A DNA stretch of 64,000 nt from Castor canadensis (taxonomy: Eukaryota > Chordata > Mammalia > Rodentia > Castoridae), in the NCBI RefSeq assembly GCF_047511655.1, contig NC_133386.1:130327866-130391865 (forward strand). The letters are read 5' to 3'. Each line of letters begins with the position of its first letter. Position 1 is the stretch's first letter. The position numbers were made by a program, and so were the translations under genes. The notes under the pieces were generated by a model. That model did not search any database and was not told the origin of the DNA. It saw nothing but the letters and a program-made list of their open reading frames with translations. Positions 33,666-45,682 of the stretch are shown one piece after another.

Positions 33666-36279
33666 AAACAGGGAAGAGTGCCATGGGCAAAGCAGAGCAG
33701 GAGTGACAGTGGCGAGTGCTGCCTGTGAGGGTTGTACAAGGTTCCAGGAAGCCCTAAGAGAACAGGTCTTAATGCAAAGGAGGGTTGGGGACAGCCTTAC
33801 AGAGTCAGTAGCTACTAGATCAGGCCTTAAAAGTGGACAGCAGAGAAGGTGGGGAAGGTAGAAGAGTGGTGTAGAAGAGCAAAGGCAGGGCAGGTGACAA
33901 GGTAAGGTGACACAGTGTGGTATGTGCAGTGCCAGTGCCTGGAGTACATGGAGGGGCAGGGTTGGAGGTGAGAGAGGAAGAGCAAGGTGGTTTGGGCAGG
34001 GAGTGGGGTCACAGAAAGGTCAGATGCAGAAGATGGAGGGTAGACCGAAGTAGGGAGCCAAGGGAGGACATGGGAGTGTACCGGGAGCAGAGAAGAGACC
34101 TGAGCTCCCACAGTAGCTCTAGAGGTGGGTTCAAGGAGACAAGAGTCAAGACACATTATAGAGCTGAAGAGTCGGGCTGCCTCCCAGATCTTGGTCCCGG
34201 GCATTTGGTGGCTGGGAGGCAGAGGAATTCTGTTAGGCTCTGATACCTGTGGAATATCCAGAAAGAGATGGCCAGGAGGCAGCTGGGTACACATGGGGAA
34301 AAGGGGAGTAACTAGAGGTATTAGTTCACTACCACCCGATTGCAAGTGCCTCACTATGAAGCTCTCACCCACCCCAGAGGTACCATTTCCTGCCCCTCTC
34401 ATGTCACATCCTTGGGCCTTTTGCACCAGGGCCTGTGGGTTTGTAATAGTGGACACTGTGGTCCAGCAGCTAGAACACAGGACTTTGGAGGGCTGTGCCT
34501 CACTAAGTGTGGGATGAACCCCACAGAGAGCACCCTGGATTGAGGACAGAAGGCCTGCCTTTTAGCCAGCCTCTACCCCTACTGACTGTGACTCTGTTGC
34601 CCTCCCAGACAGATGACTGCGACCATGGTGTCATGGTGGGAGCAGGCAAGCAGGTGCTCCGCTGCTTTTGTGAGAGAAATGGGTATTGGGAGACCCACCA
34701 AGGATCCGCAGGAATGCCTTATGTCCAGTGACTACCTCCTCCACCCAGTGTCCTGAGCATTTTTGCACCAATGCCTGCAGGAGATATGGGGTCTATGGCA
34801 TGCAGAATGTCAGAAAAGGCAACCCAGCCTCTCTGACGCCTGAGCCTGCTCCTTCCATAGTGCTGAGCCACTTCACAGAGCCTAGGCCTGAAATCTAAAG
34901 TTTTGAAAGGGGTTATTTGGCTTTGTTTCAAGGAGACTGAAAACTATAGTATGTAATTATTATCTAGAAAGAAAAGGAAGTAGAGGAGACTAGAGTCCTG
35001 GGAAGAAGGAGACAGAAAGGAGAAAGAAGATTCTAGAATGAGTGGGATGATCCACTCCTCAGTCCAGCATCCTCCCGAGCTCCTGCTTTGGGCCAGACTC
35101 CACCCAGCAGCATCCTCCACCGTGGCTCCCCACCGCTTTCTGTTGGACCTCCCCGCTGTCTCACAGCCCATCTGCTCCAGGCTTCTGCCAGTGATGTTAT
35201 AACTTCATCATGGGCTTGTTTCCTTTCAGACACTCCAGATGGTTAATGCTTTTCTGCAATATCAAAGTGCCCCATTAGACTGGAAAGGAATCACCAGCCC
35301 CACCCGCCGCCCAAGAGAGTTGGGCAAAGCAACTGAGCATCTCCCATACCCAGCCTGGTTCCCATCCTCTGCTGAAAGAGGGTCTTGGTGCAGTCATCCT
35401 CTTCAGAAGGCAGGCACATGGTAAGAAAGGCTTGCTACCTCTACTAGGTGACTTTGGAAGTCCTCCCCAACCCTCGTGGACCTCTATTTCTCCATCTGGC
35501 CAGTAAGTATGCTTAGCAAGATGTTTCTTGATGTGCCAGGATTTATTTCCCCCAGCTCTTGGTACATCTGCCTTGTCACTGCACCCTCACTGTCTCTTCC
35601 CGCCCCCACACCCCCATCTGTCTGGGCTCTCGAGAGAGCAGCACTGGAGCTGATTCTTCTTGGTGCCACCTCTACCCTCAATGTTAGGGGGTGCATCCAT
35701 TCTACAAGTTGGCTCTGGGGGAGTATGTTGGAAGCTGGATGCTTTCTAGAACCTGAAAGGTTGAAGGAGACTCATGGGCCCTAGATAGTGGAGGCTGTGA
35801 GATCAGTAGAGGGCATTGTTAAAGAGTGGGTAGAGCCCTCAGGAAGGGAGCTCGGGGCACAGTCCCACATTGGCACTGGCCCTGCAGTCAGTTTCAGAGT
35901 AGGTCAGGGAACTGGGAAAGGGAGGGCATCCATCAGGAGCTAAGAGCATCTTCATGGCGAAGCAGGAGGAGACTAAAAGGGATTGTCATTTGAAGGCCAG
36001 AGGGATGAGCAACCTTAGCTCTGGTAGGTAGATGGAAATGGCAGTAGTCACAGCCATTCATAAATTCTTTGAGAGAAAAACTTCAGTTCAGAGGCAGCAT
36101 CAGTACAGTAGGGATATTTGGCCTGGAGTGTTAAATCTCAAAGCATTTGTTAAGTACCTACAGCATACCAATATTTGGCTAGTAAGCATTTACACATCTT
36201 TCTTCACAAAAAAGGGCCTGAGTTTGAATCCTGTGGAGGCATTTCACCCCCTTGAGATGGGGGAATGAGTCCTGGCACG

Positions 36280-36535
36280 GTTTTTCTCAACTGCACAACA
36301 GAGCTGGATGATGGTATTGTCTGAGTCAGAAGATGATACAGCTGCTATGTAAGCAAATAGACATAAAAGCATGCAGCATAGCTTCCATCTGGGCACATTT
36401 TCCTTTCTTCCTTTAGACCAGTCACTCTCTATCCTCACTGAACATTTAGAATCACCAAGGGAGCTTTTCAAAAATACCAGTGCTGAGGCCATGTTCCGGA
36501 CCAATTAACAGTCTCTAGGGACAAGGACCCAGGCT
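36280..36535 (+). mobile_element. Possible hAT-Charlie (MER) DNA-transposon remnant
   Basis: TTTTTCTCAACTGCACAACA and, further on, TTAGAATCACCAAGGGAGC and CCGGACCAATTAACAG resemble short nonautonomous MER-type elements. No terminal repeats could be paired, so the call is weak. Confidence 0.3.
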
Positions 36536-36740
36536 TTGGGGTTGGTGTGTATATATGTATTTGTGCGTTAGCTCCAGCTTGAATCTAATGTGCTTTACAC
36601 AGTGTGGCAATTACTAGCCATTCATTGGGTATTAATTCATTTCTACTCCAAGGAATGTAGGCTGATCTGCAATTAGGAGTTAAGAACTGTGACTACCTAC
36701 AGACAGTTGAATAATAGTCATTTCTCATTTTTCCCTCTCT

Positions 36741-36772
36741 AGGACTATCTCCCAGCACCCCAGCCTCCTGCC
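36741..36772 (+). other. KCTD21: KCTD21 coding-exon acceptor and 5' UTR
   Basis: The tract TTTTTCCCTCTCTAG (acceptor AG at 36741-36742) precedes exon sequence from 36743. Thirty bases of 5' UTR lead to the ATG, which has G at -3. Confidence 0.75.
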
Positions 36773-37555
36773 ATGTCCGACCCCATTACTCTAAATGTGG
36801 GGGGGAAGCTTTACACAACCTCACTGGCAACTCTGACTAGCTTCCCTGACTCCATGCTGGGAGCCATGTTCAGTGGAAAGATGCCCACTAAGAGGGACAG
36901 TCAAGGTAACTGCTTCATTGACCGTGACGGCAAAGTGTTCCGTTACATCCTCAACTTCCTGCGGACCTCCCACCTGGACCTGCCCGAGGACTTCCAGGAG
37001 ATGGGCCTGCTGCGTCGGGAGGCCGACTTCTACCAGGTGCAGCCCCTGATTGAGGCCCTGCAGGAGAAGGAGGTGGAGCTGTCCAAGGCCGAGAAGAACG
37101 CCATGCTTAACATCACACTGAAGCAGCGAGTGCAGACAGTGCACTTCACTGTGCGGGAGGCACCCCAGATCTATAGCCTATCGTCCTCCAGCATGGAGGT
37201 CTTCAATGCCAACATCTTCAGCACATCCTGCCTCTTCCTCAAACTCCTTGGCTCCAAGCTCTTCTACTGCTCCAATGGCAATCTTTCCTCCATCACCAGC
37301 CACTTACAGGATCCCAACCACCTGACCCTGGACTGGGTGGCCAATGTGGAGGGCTTGCCGGAGGAGGAGTACACCAAGCAGAACCTCAAGAGGCTCTGGG
37401 TGGTGCCCGCCAACAAACAGATCAACAGCTTCCAGGTCTTCGTGGAGGAGGTGCTGAAAATCGCGCTGAGCGATGGCTTCTGCATCGACTCTTCTCATCC
37501 CCATGCTCTGGATTTTATGAACAATAAGATTATTCGATTGATACGGTACAGATAG
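36773..37555 (+). CDS. KCTD21: BTB/POZ domain-containing KCTD21 (KCASH2)
   Basis: A complete 260-codon intronless ORF with the same length as human KCTD21. It starts MSDPITLNVGGKLYTTSL and ends NNKIIRLIRYR and TAG. The first ~100 residues are a T1-type BTB domain: the LNVGGKLYTTS strand, FIDRDGKVFRYILNFLR, and READFYQVQPLIEAL. The remaining ~150 residues are the C-terminal region shared with KCTD6, with LKLLGSKLFYCSNGNLSS and QVFVEEVLKIAL. By family knowledge it is an adaptor that brings targets, including HDAC1, to Cullin-3 ubiquitin ligase and so damps Hedgehog signalling. The ATG is the first in the exon and there is no truncation. Transcription probably starts in the CpG island 14 kb upstream, divergently from USP35. 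Confidence 0.97.
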   Translation: MSDPITLNVGGKLYTTSLATLTSFPDSMLGAMFSGKMPTKRDSQGNCFIDRDGKVFRYILNFLRTSHLDLPEDFQEMGLLRREADFYQVQPLIEALQEKEVELSKAEKNAMLNITLKQRVQTVHFTVREAPQIYSLSSSSMEVFNANIFSTSCLFLKLLGSKLFYCSNGNLSSITSHLQDPNHLTLDWVANVEGLPEEEYTKQNLKRLWVVPANKQINSFQVFVEEVLKIALSDGFCIDSSHPHALDFMNNKIIRLIRYR

Positions 37556-39364
37556 AAAGACCCCAGCAACAATGGGGTGGGGGTTCTCAACAAGCTCCAT
37601 GTCAGTCAAGGCCTTGGAGTGTCTCGCCAGTGTTATGAGGCAGGGGACTATACTAATGAGTATTAATTGCATAGCAGGGCACTTGATTCCCCCATGATGA
37701 ATGCCACCTTTTGGAATCCACATGTCCTCTGAACAGAGTCACCTCTTGCCATTTTGAGCTGGAGATGGGCAGTTTATTATGACAAGGGAAGAGTCAGCTG
37801 ATGGGTATGAGCAGAGTCCACAGGAGTACTTCATGTCCAGGACAAAGGAGCAGCAGTTTTCTCGTGGGCTCCATCACTATACCACTAGCCAGGACATAAA
37901 GGGCCCAGAAGATCCCATCATGCCTGCTTTCCCTTCTCTAGGATGTGTCCAGGATCTTGGACTTGTTTGCCCATTTGGCTGGCTTGAAATGCATTGTGGC
38001 CCCAGAGCCCTTTGGTGACCCTCACTCAGGGAGGAAGTTGAGCTGTGGCCTGGCCTATAGGAGTGTTCAGAAGGTGGGGATGTCCTTCTTGAGGAGGCTG
38101 CACTCAGGATTTATGGCTTCAGAAATGGGCTGCTATCCCTGCCTAGATGTGAAAACATTGGGAGCCAGTATAGTGAAAGACATTTCATGATCCAGCCTAG
38201 TGCTTGACTTTTGTAATCCTTTTCTCAAAAATTTGAAGTCATGGAAACAGGTCAGTTTAAACAAACACATTATGAACTCTCAGGGTTGGAAAATAATCCA
38301 GGAGTTGCTTAGTTGTCCACTGTCTCCAGGACACCCAGCATATTTGAGGATGAGCACCTCTCTTTGTGTACCTCCTAGGGATCACCTATGCCTGCTTGCA
38401 TAACACCGATGACAGGCAGCTCGCTGTCCACAAGGCACTTCCTGACAGTTGGATGGTGCTGGCTGTTCAAAAGTTCTGCCATTGCTAGATCTTAGTTTCA
38501 GACCTTCCGTCTCACTCAGATGTTTATCCTTGCTTTCAAAATAGTCACCTCGAGAGGCCACTTACCTTGAAAACATTACTCAGATCCCCTTAGGGATCTG
38601 TCTTTGGAAACAAAGTTGGCTCCCTTCCATCCCTGTACGTCAGCCCCCTTTTGTTATGGCTCTGCCTTGTTTGTGACCCCCACTTCTCCATCCTCCTCAC
38701 TAGCCATAGCTCAGCATGCCCCCTGACCATTCTCACTTGGGAGCTGAAGATTCACTGCCAAGGAGAGCCAGAGGAAGGAGACATGTTCTTGAGTGGACCG
38801 TCACACACTTCTCTCAAGGAAGCAGCCTTCCCCTATCGTCCTGGCTAGTCCTAACTAGCCCATGAGCCTTCTTGGGGTGCCATCCAGGGTGAGAAACTAC
38901 TACTCAGTGGGTGATGAGCCTCCAAACTGCTCGTTATGATTCGTCCCTGGACTGAGTATGGCTTTGGGAGTCATTGAGTCTCCTCCAGTAGGGAGGGCTC
39001 TCAGACAGCCAGGAAAAGCTGGTGACACAGGCATCCACAGCAGGTGGGCCAAGGCTTCCCATGGTTGCATCCTTTGAGTAGGGAGTTTGAACTGGGTCAT
39101 GGGCAAAGCCAGGGCCTTTAGACAACAAAGGCCTTTCCCTCCATACAGTGGGACCCAGGAGCTTCTAACAGCCGTTCTAGGCCACTAGGCCTGGTACTCT
39201 GGAAAGCCCCTCAAAGAGGACCCAGTTTGGACCAGGCAGCTGTGACCACAGCAAAATAATTCAAGGATCACCACTCATAAATCACCACTGCCCTTTTTCT
39301 GTCCATAATGCTTTGCTTTCTCCATGTTTTCGGTGCTTCCTAATTCAGGCAACCTGACTTTAGA

Positions 39365-39545
39365 CAAAGTATGCAACCTGTGAAGCCATTAACATGCTAT
39401 GTGACTTTATGCAAGTCCCTTACTTCTCTGAGCCACCTCCATCTCTTCATCTGTGAAATGGGCATAACTGCAATTAACCCTACCTACCTCACAGGGCTGT
39501 TGTGAGGATCAAATGAAATAATGTATGTGAGAATAAATGACAAAT
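39365..39545 (-). repeat. MIR fossil at the end of the KCTD21 3' UTR
   Basis: CTATGTGACTTTATGCAAGT, CTCTTCATCTGTGAAATGGG and GGGCTGTTGTGAGGATCAAA match antisense MIR in order. Confidence 0.75.
39532..39537 (+). terminator. KCTD21: KCTD21 poly(A) signal
   Basis: AATAAA at the edge of a MIR fossil. The gene span it implies agrees with the human gene. Confidence 0.6.
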
Positions 39546-39594
39546 TATTACTATTTTCTGTCTGTTTCAAAGGGGGAGGGGGAACCCTAGTCTT

Positions 39595-39720
39595 GAATCA
39601 GACAGACTCAGGTTTAAATCCTGGCTCCACCATTTGCTTTATAACCTTGGCCAAGTCACTGAGTTTCTCTGATTTGTTTCCCCATTGAGTAACAACCCCT
39701 ACCTCCCCAGGTTATTCACC
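39595..39720 (-). repeat. MIR fossil
   Basis: CAGGTTTAAATCCTGGCTCC then CCTTGGCCAAGTCACTGAGT, antisense MIR core. Confidence 0.7.
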
Positions 39721-39736
39721 TTAAAGAGTTGGTGTG

Positions 39737-39824
39737 GACTGGAGGTGTGGCTCAAGTGGTAGAGTGCCTGCATTGCAAGCATGAAGCCCTGAGTTCAAAC
39801 CCCAATCCTACCAAAAAAAAAAAA
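39737..39824 (+). repeat. ID-like SINE with perfect target duplication
   Basis: ACTGGAGGTGTGGCTCAAGT to GAGTTCAAACCCCAATCC and poly(A). AAAGAGTTGGTGTG flanks both sides (39723-39736 and 39825-39838). Confidence 0.93.
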
Positions 39825-39838
39825 AAAGAGTTGGTGTG

Positions 39839-42270
39839 TGTGGAAACCCCAGCTAGGCCTGGCACACAGCTCAGTCAAGGCTCTATCAGGAGGTCACTAT
39901 GGGGAACTGCTGGGCAAGAGACAAGATCCCAGGATAGTACAGCTAACAAACCCTTATAGAGCACTAGGTGTACAGGCCCTTAGGACAGGGCAGCCTAGAA
40001 AACACTGAGGGCTTCACACATGTGCTGTGGAACTTAGGGAAAGGACACAGTTCTTAGAAAGGGGTTTCTAGACAGTGGGACTGGGCCCTTGAGGGTAGGA
40101 TAAATAGAGACTGACAGGATAGGCAAGCTGACATGGGCACAGAAATGGCAAGAGCAGAGACCTGGCAGCCTGACAGGGAAGGTGATCAAGGGAGGATGAG
40201 TATGAGCCTCTGCAAGGGGAAATGGCAGGAACAGGTGTGTGTTTAGAATAATCCCATCCTGCCCACATCTGACAGGTGAGTCCAGCCATCTGCTTAGCAA
40301 AACTGAGAAATGGGGGGACACAGCAGTGCAGATGGTACCATCCCAGCAGATGAGGATGTGGACTAGAAGCAGGGCCGTGTGCTGCTGTTAGCTGCCTCAG
40401 CTACACCCAGCCATCTCAGCTATACCCAGGTTAGCTTTACCTCAGCCAAGGGTTTCATCCTAGCCATAGGATCAACTCAAGGCTTGTATCAGCTTGTCCA
40501 CTCTGTTCCCACCCTGGATACTGTCCCACCCATGCAGAGGGACAGCCAGAAAGGATGCTACAGGGAACTCCAAGTCACCTAGGAGTGACCACCACTTCTA
40601 ATAGGGTCCCTGCATGTTGGAAAATCAACATGGCTGCTACCTCACACATCCCTCTGTAACCTCACACCTCAGGACCACCGAAAGCCCTTTGACCACTGAA
40701 GGCCAAGCTTCATGACCCTATTCTGTCTTTGGGCCAGAACTAACTGTGCAGGGGTGGCCAGGGACTTCGCACGCTTGGTCCATACCTCAGTGCTCAATAC
40801 AGCCTGCAGCCCAGAATGAAGCCACCCCACCCTGTTCTGTAAACCACTCTGTGACCTAGATGATAGCATTTAGTCACCCTGATTCCAGCTTCCTTTTACA
40901 AATTACTCCTAACACAGTCTGTGTGAATGGGGGCTCAGCCAAGGTCAATTTGTGGCCAGAGCAGCAGCCTGTCCCTTTCTTGGACTGCAAACTCATCATT
41001 CTGACCATCTGTGTCTGCCTGGATCCCAGAGGGCTCAGGGCTGATGGTGGCAGTTGGCAGGGAAATAAGGCCCTGTGATCATCTCCCAAAGCAAAATCAC
41101 CTTGATAACAGGCCCATCCAAGGGAAGGGCTGGACTGATTTCTAAGCCCTGTGGATCCTGGCTTTGGCAGTACCGTCTGCCCAAACAGCTCAGAACCCTC
41201 AGTCTCCTGCAGAACTTTTGGGACAGTATGGCACCAGCAGATATGTAGAGACAGTCTGGTGAAACACTTGCCCAGTCTGGGACCAAAAGGGGCCCCTGAG
41301 GAGCAAAACTGACTGAAGGAAGCAGGAGCATCCACAGCACCCAGAACCTACCCAACACAAAACAGCAAAACAGGCTTTGAGCTACTGCTCCCTGGCTGAG
41401 TCTCATAGGCAGTGTGTCTCCGCCTCAAGTATCTGACACTTCCCTCCCAATATACAAAGCATTTCAACGCCTTTGCCAACATTTGCCAATTAACTCACAG
41501 CCCTAGAATGTTCTAGCCCTTTCTCTTTCCTATGTCAGGTCCCTCCCCAAAGCCCAAGCTCCCTTTTACTAGGAGTTGAGTAAAGGCCCAGTTGAGGCAC
41601 ATATGAAACCCTTTAGGGATGGGTCCCATCCTTCCGCTCTCTGCTTAGCCTCGCTTTCCTGGCTCCACCAGGTAGCATCAGTCCCAACTGCTGTTTGCTA
41701 CTCTATACCTGAGGAAGATGTTTCTAATCAAACTGCAGTGTTCACAGGCAACGTGGTACTGATAAATAGTCAACAACCGGCTCCCTGAGGGTAAGCCCTG
41801 GTCTGGAGAATTGACCAATTCTTGTGGTGTAATTGTACATATTATGGTCGATTTCAGGCCATCAATGTGATGTCACTGATAAACTGTCACTGAACTGCAT
41901 GCTAAGAGAGCAGGGGCTCCACCTTGCAGTGTCACCAGTGCCTAGCACACAAAAGGTGCTCCATCCACGTTTGAGGGCCCTCTGCCTCCTGAGAAGTAAA
42001 ACATCTCTAGCCCTATAATGGCCTCTCTTGCTCAAAGTCTGGCTCAAAACTTTTGCTATAGGACAAGAAAAGACCCAAAGTTCCTACCTCTCTGCTGACA
42101 GGTGGCAGCCTTCTAAAGCAAGTTAAAGATGCTGGAGTCAGAGTAAATCAGATCCATTCCAGCTTGGTCATTTACTGGCTAGGCAGTTTGCTAAGGTAAT
42201 AGCTGTAGCTTTTGAACGGTGCCTAGAGCATAGTAAGTACTTAGTGCTGGAAATTATTATAACAATATTA
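39839..42270. other. Intergenic, nothing recognised
   Basis: About 2.4 kb downstream of KCTD21 without a gene, RNA gene or repeat I can name. Short open frames of 60-150 codons on both strands show no family resemblance. Confidence 0.4.
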
Positions 42271-42515
42271 TCATGACTGTCTGTCCTCACCTTCGATTGC
42301 TGGTCTGTTGCCCACTCCCTGAGTGTCTCCTGCATTACCTGATCTTTGCCAAAACCATTCCTATTGTTTAGAATGCCCCACCCTCTCTCCAGTGACTCAC
42401 ATCCTGTCTGTCCACAGTATATACCATACTCACGCTCCACCCACCTCCTCACTGAGCCCTTCCTCCTCCGGGCTTATAGTTGTCCTCTCCTTGGACCTGA
42501 GAAACTGATCTCATT
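42270..42515 (+). repeat. L2-like fossil
   Basis: TTTAGAATGCCCCACCCTCT and a following T/C-rich stretch with ACTGAGCCCTTCC are L2 3'-like. Weak and ancient. Confidence 0.4.
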
Positions 42516-42727
42516 ACACGTTGTTTATAGACAGAATGTTTGTGTCCCACTAAAATTCATATGTTGAAACCAAACCCCAGTGTAATGGTATTTGAAGGTG
42601 GGGCCTCTGGGAGGTGATAGGGTTGGGAGATTAGTACTCATGAAAAAGACCCAAAGGACTGCCTTTTTCTTTCTACCATGTGAGGACCCAGGTAAAAAGA
42701 GGGCCACATATGAGCCAGGAGACGAGC

Positions 42728-43106
42728 TGATATAGCTTAGATACTGAATGTTCCCCAAAGATCCATGTATTAAAGAGTTGGTCCCCAGGTAGTGTCACTG
42801 GGAGGTGGTGGAACCTATAAGAGGTGGGGCCTAGAGAGACATCCTTGGGTCACTGTGGGCATGCCTCCAGATGGGACTGTGGGACCCTGGTCTCTCCCTC
42901 TCTCTGCTCCCTGGCTTGAGATGTTAGCCCTCACTCTGACAAGCACTCCTGCCATGATGTGCCACCCTCACCAGAGGCCCAAACCCATGGGGCTGCCCAA
43001 TCTTGAACTTGGACCTCCAGAACCATGAGCAAAAAAAGCCCTCTTTACTTCATAAGAAGCCTATATCAGGTATTGCATTACAGTGATGGAAAGCTGATTA
43101 ATACAC
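42728..43106 (+). mobile_element. MT-type rodent ERVL-MaLR solo LTR inside MLT1
   Basis: A fossil LTR starting TGATATAGCTTAG, containing GGGAGGTGGTGGAACCTATA and GCCATGATGTGCCACCCTCA, and ending GAAAGCTGATTAATACA. It resembles the MT (MTD/MTE-like) family of rodents and is younger than the MLT1 LTR it interrupts. Confidence 0.7.
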
Positions 43107-43195
43107 AATTTCTCAACAGATACTGAATCTGCTTGTGACTTGATCTTGCACTTACCAGCCTCCAGAACTGTGAGAAATAAATTTCTATTGTTTAG

Positions 43196-43273
43196 GGGCT
43201 GGGCGTGTAGCTCAGTGGTGATCATTTGCCTAGTATGCACAGGTCCTGGGTTTGATTCTTAGCAACAACAATT
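43196..43273 (+). repeat. ID SINE inside the MLT1 LTR
   Basis: GGGGCTGGGCGTGTAGCTCA to TGGGTTTGATTCTTAGC. Third layer of the nest. Confidence 0.83.
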
Positions 43274-43564
43274 ATTTTAAATTTTTTATAAACCACTCAG
43301 TTTTTGTATTTTGTTATAGCAACCACCTGAACTACGACATTTACAAACTTTTGTTAAACAATATGCCAGATTCAGGGGTGCACTCTGTGAAATCACAGAT
43401 GAACCCTGCACATGCCTCCCTTGGGGAGTCTGGTAGAAAAGAGAGGCAGGTAAACAAATTTCAATATGGTGGCTCCAGGCAAAGTGGACCTCAAGATAGG
43501 ATGGGCAATTTTAGAAATAGCCCCTCAATGCACACACCACTCCACAACCTGCAAAGCACCTCAC

Positions 43565-43803
43565 TTCTTTTTCTTTTTTCTTTCTTTTTTTTTATTGGCA
43601 GTTCTGGGGTTTGAACTCAGGGCCTCACACTTGCTAGGCAGACACTCTTACCACTTGACCCACTCCACTAGCCCTCTTTTTATGATGAATTTTTTTTTGA
43701 GATGGTGTCTCCTGAACTACTTGTCCAGGAGGGATTCTAACCACGGTCCTCTTGATCTCTGCCTACTGAGTAGCTAAAGTTACAGGCATGAGCCACCATA
43801 ACA
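43565..43803 (-). repeat. Composite B1-dID SINE, antisense
   Basis: T/C-rich leader, GGGGTTTGAACTCAGGGCCT, GACCCACTCCACTAGCCC, then GAGTAGCTAAAGTTACAGGC. Confidence 0.88.
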
Positions 43804-43809
43804 GATTAG

Positions 43810-43920
43810 AAAGTGCTCTATTTCATAGGTGACAAAACTGGGGCTCAGGAAGATGAAATGACTTGCACATTGTCACACTGCCTGTAAGTATAGTACCCAA
43901 CACACAGTAGGCCCTTGGAT
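43810..43920 (+). repeat. MIR fossil
   Basis: AGGTGACAAAACTGGGGCTC, then GACTTGCACATTGTCACACT, sense MIR core. Confidence 0.6.
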
Positions 43921-43924
43921 TTTT

Positions 43925-45080
43925 TTTAATTGAATTAAATGTCATTTACTTTAATTCTTGCCAAGACAAGGCAAGAATCCAATCTGAATCCTTCAGGATT
44001 ATTTCACTCAACTGTGAGGTCAAGGACAGAACCAGGCTTCCAAGTGCCAAGACTCTGCCACTGGTGTTCCAGATGACCTTGAGCAAATCTCTTCACTTTC
44101 TTGTCCCTAAAGCTTCCCTAGCAAAATTCAGCATGACAGAGTTCGAGTCTACCAGCTGGAAGTCTCTTCTAGCCAAAACTGGATAGAATTACCTTCCTAG
44201 CCATGGAGACCTGGCAGAAAAGACCACAAAATCCATGGCAGGGCTCTCACGGGGGCTTCAGGCAAGGCCTGGCCTCTCGTGCCTTCTACCACCCTTTCAT
44301 CTTGTGATAGATCAGTTCTATGGTCTCTTTTTTTTCAGTGTCAAACACTGGACCTTATTAAGTGATGTTGGGGATAAAGTGACCTGTGAGTCCACACAGG
44401 AAGTGAGCCTAAATACCTCAAATTGTACAGACCTCCAGTGACACTGCCCCAAGTGGCCAATGCTGGTTTTCACTTCATCTAAGATAACTTCAAGACACAA
44501 GTTTATTTTATGTTCCACTACATAAGAATAGAAGAGGACAATTATAAGACATCATTATGTTAAGTCCCATTCCGATTTCAGAGATGCTGGAATTTGAAAG
44601 AATTTGTGTGTTAGAATTGACGAAAGATAGTACATCCCGTTTCCTGGCTTGTGGCAGTGAGGATCTACTGAAAGGGAGCAGGCCAGGCCATGCACCTGGA
44701 GCCTCAGATTCTGGCCACCGCTGAGTATCAGATGTCTATAGAGGAACAGAGTGGTGGAGTGTCAGGGTAATTGAGGCTCATCACTGGACTAACTAGCTAA
44801 ATCCGTGGCTGGGAAACTAATCCAAAAGGCTGCTTAGGCTCCACTTGAGCTTTTAGTGGGCATTATAAAATGAGTACATAGCTTTGGATTCTTATTCCAG
44901 AGCTGCTACTCACCAGCCCAGGGGTTGAAAGCAGGCTCCAAAGTGTAAAGAGGGCTTTGCCCTCATGAAGTGGTGTATGGCAGTGACAGGGCTGGGAGTC
45001 GGGGTTCTGGGGCTGGCCTTGTTTCCTCCCTCCCTGCCTGTGGACTAGGCAAGGTCTCATGGGTTAAGAAGGGGAGTTCA
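43925..45080. other. Intergenic, mostly unassigned
   Basis: No gene or confident repeat, apart from the 26-bp sequence at 44387-44412 that recurs at 46170-46195. Confidence 0.4.
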
Positions 45081-45082
45081 GA

Positions 45083-45301
45083 ATCAGGTACTGGTGGCTC
45101 ATGCCTGTAATCCTAGCTACTCAGGAGGCAGACATCACAAGAATCACAGTTTGAAGTCAGCCCCAGGCAAACAGTTCCCAAGAACCTATCTTGAAAATAC
45201 CCCATCACAAAAGAGGGCTGGTGCAGTGGCTCAAGTGGTAAGAGTGTCTGCCTAGCAAGCATGAGGTCCTGAGTTTAAACCCCAGAGCTGCTGAAAAAAG
45301 G
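45083..45301 (+). repeat. Composite B1-dID SINE with full-length ID-like half
   Basis: GGTGGCTCATGCCTGTAATC, linker CCCATCACAAAAGAGG, then GGCTGGTGCAGTGGCTCAAG with the complete middle (GTCTGCCTAGCAAGCATGAG). Confidence 0.9.
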
Positions 45302-45493
45302 AGAGCTTAGTCACTCTGAGCTGAGGGCAGTGTCTTTCAGGCAGTGTCCTGAGGGCTGGGACAGGGAGGTCCCCTGCTTCAAGAGAGCTCTGTTCACTGT
45401 GAAGAAATGAAGAGAACAGAAGAGGCACCTAGGCTCTCCGCAGCATTTTCATCTCTCCCCATTATTACCTGAGAGGAAATGTTTTCCTCCTCC

Positions 45494-45682
45494 CCTGCTG
45501 GTACTGAGACTTGAATTCATGGTCTACACCTTGAGCCACTCACCAGCTCTTCTTTGAGATTTTTTTTTTTTTTTTGATAGGGTCTTGTGAACTATTTGCC
45601 TGGGCTGGTTTCAAACCCCGATCCTCCTGATCTTTGCCTCCTGAGTAGCTAGAATTGCAGGTGTGAGACACTGATGTCCAGC
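45494..45682 (-). repeat. Composite B1-dID SINE, antisense
   Basis: GGTACTGAGACTTGAATTCA, poly(T) linker, then CTCCTGAGTAGCTAGAATTG. Confidence 0.87.

Larger units (their letters stand above)
22580..36742 (+). other. KCTD21: KCTD21 intron 1 (presumed)
   Basis: About 14 kb with SINEs, one L1 insertion with clear target duplication, an older L1 piece and MIR fossils, listed separately. No conserved coding sequence is visible. Stretches without recognised content include 23.93-25.26, 27.77-28.5, 29.97-30.39, 31.8-32.7 and 33.67-36.4 kb. Confidence 0.5.
37556..39555 (+). other. KCTD21: KCTD21 3' UTR
   Basis: Runs from the stop codon to the first canonical poly(A) signal on this strand at 39532, about 2.0 kb. 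I found no earlier AATAAA. The last part is MIR-derived. Confidence 0.6.
42522..43339 (+). mobile_element. MLT1-type ERVL-MaLR solo LTR, split by later insertions
   Basis: A fossil LTR. Its left part runs from about 42522 to 42727 (AAAATTCATATGTTGAAACC). Its right part resumes near 43107 (CAGCCTCCAGAACTGTGAGA), and after a SINE it ends near 43339 (TTTTGTTATAGCAACC). It holds one rodent MaLR LTR and one ID SINE as later insertions. Old, predating rodents. No internal region remains. Confidence 0.8.

Noticed and set aside
33827-34456. 209-codon - strand frame in the KCTD21 intron
   Set aside because: No conserved motif. Pro/Ser/Leu-rich composition is expected of random open sequence.
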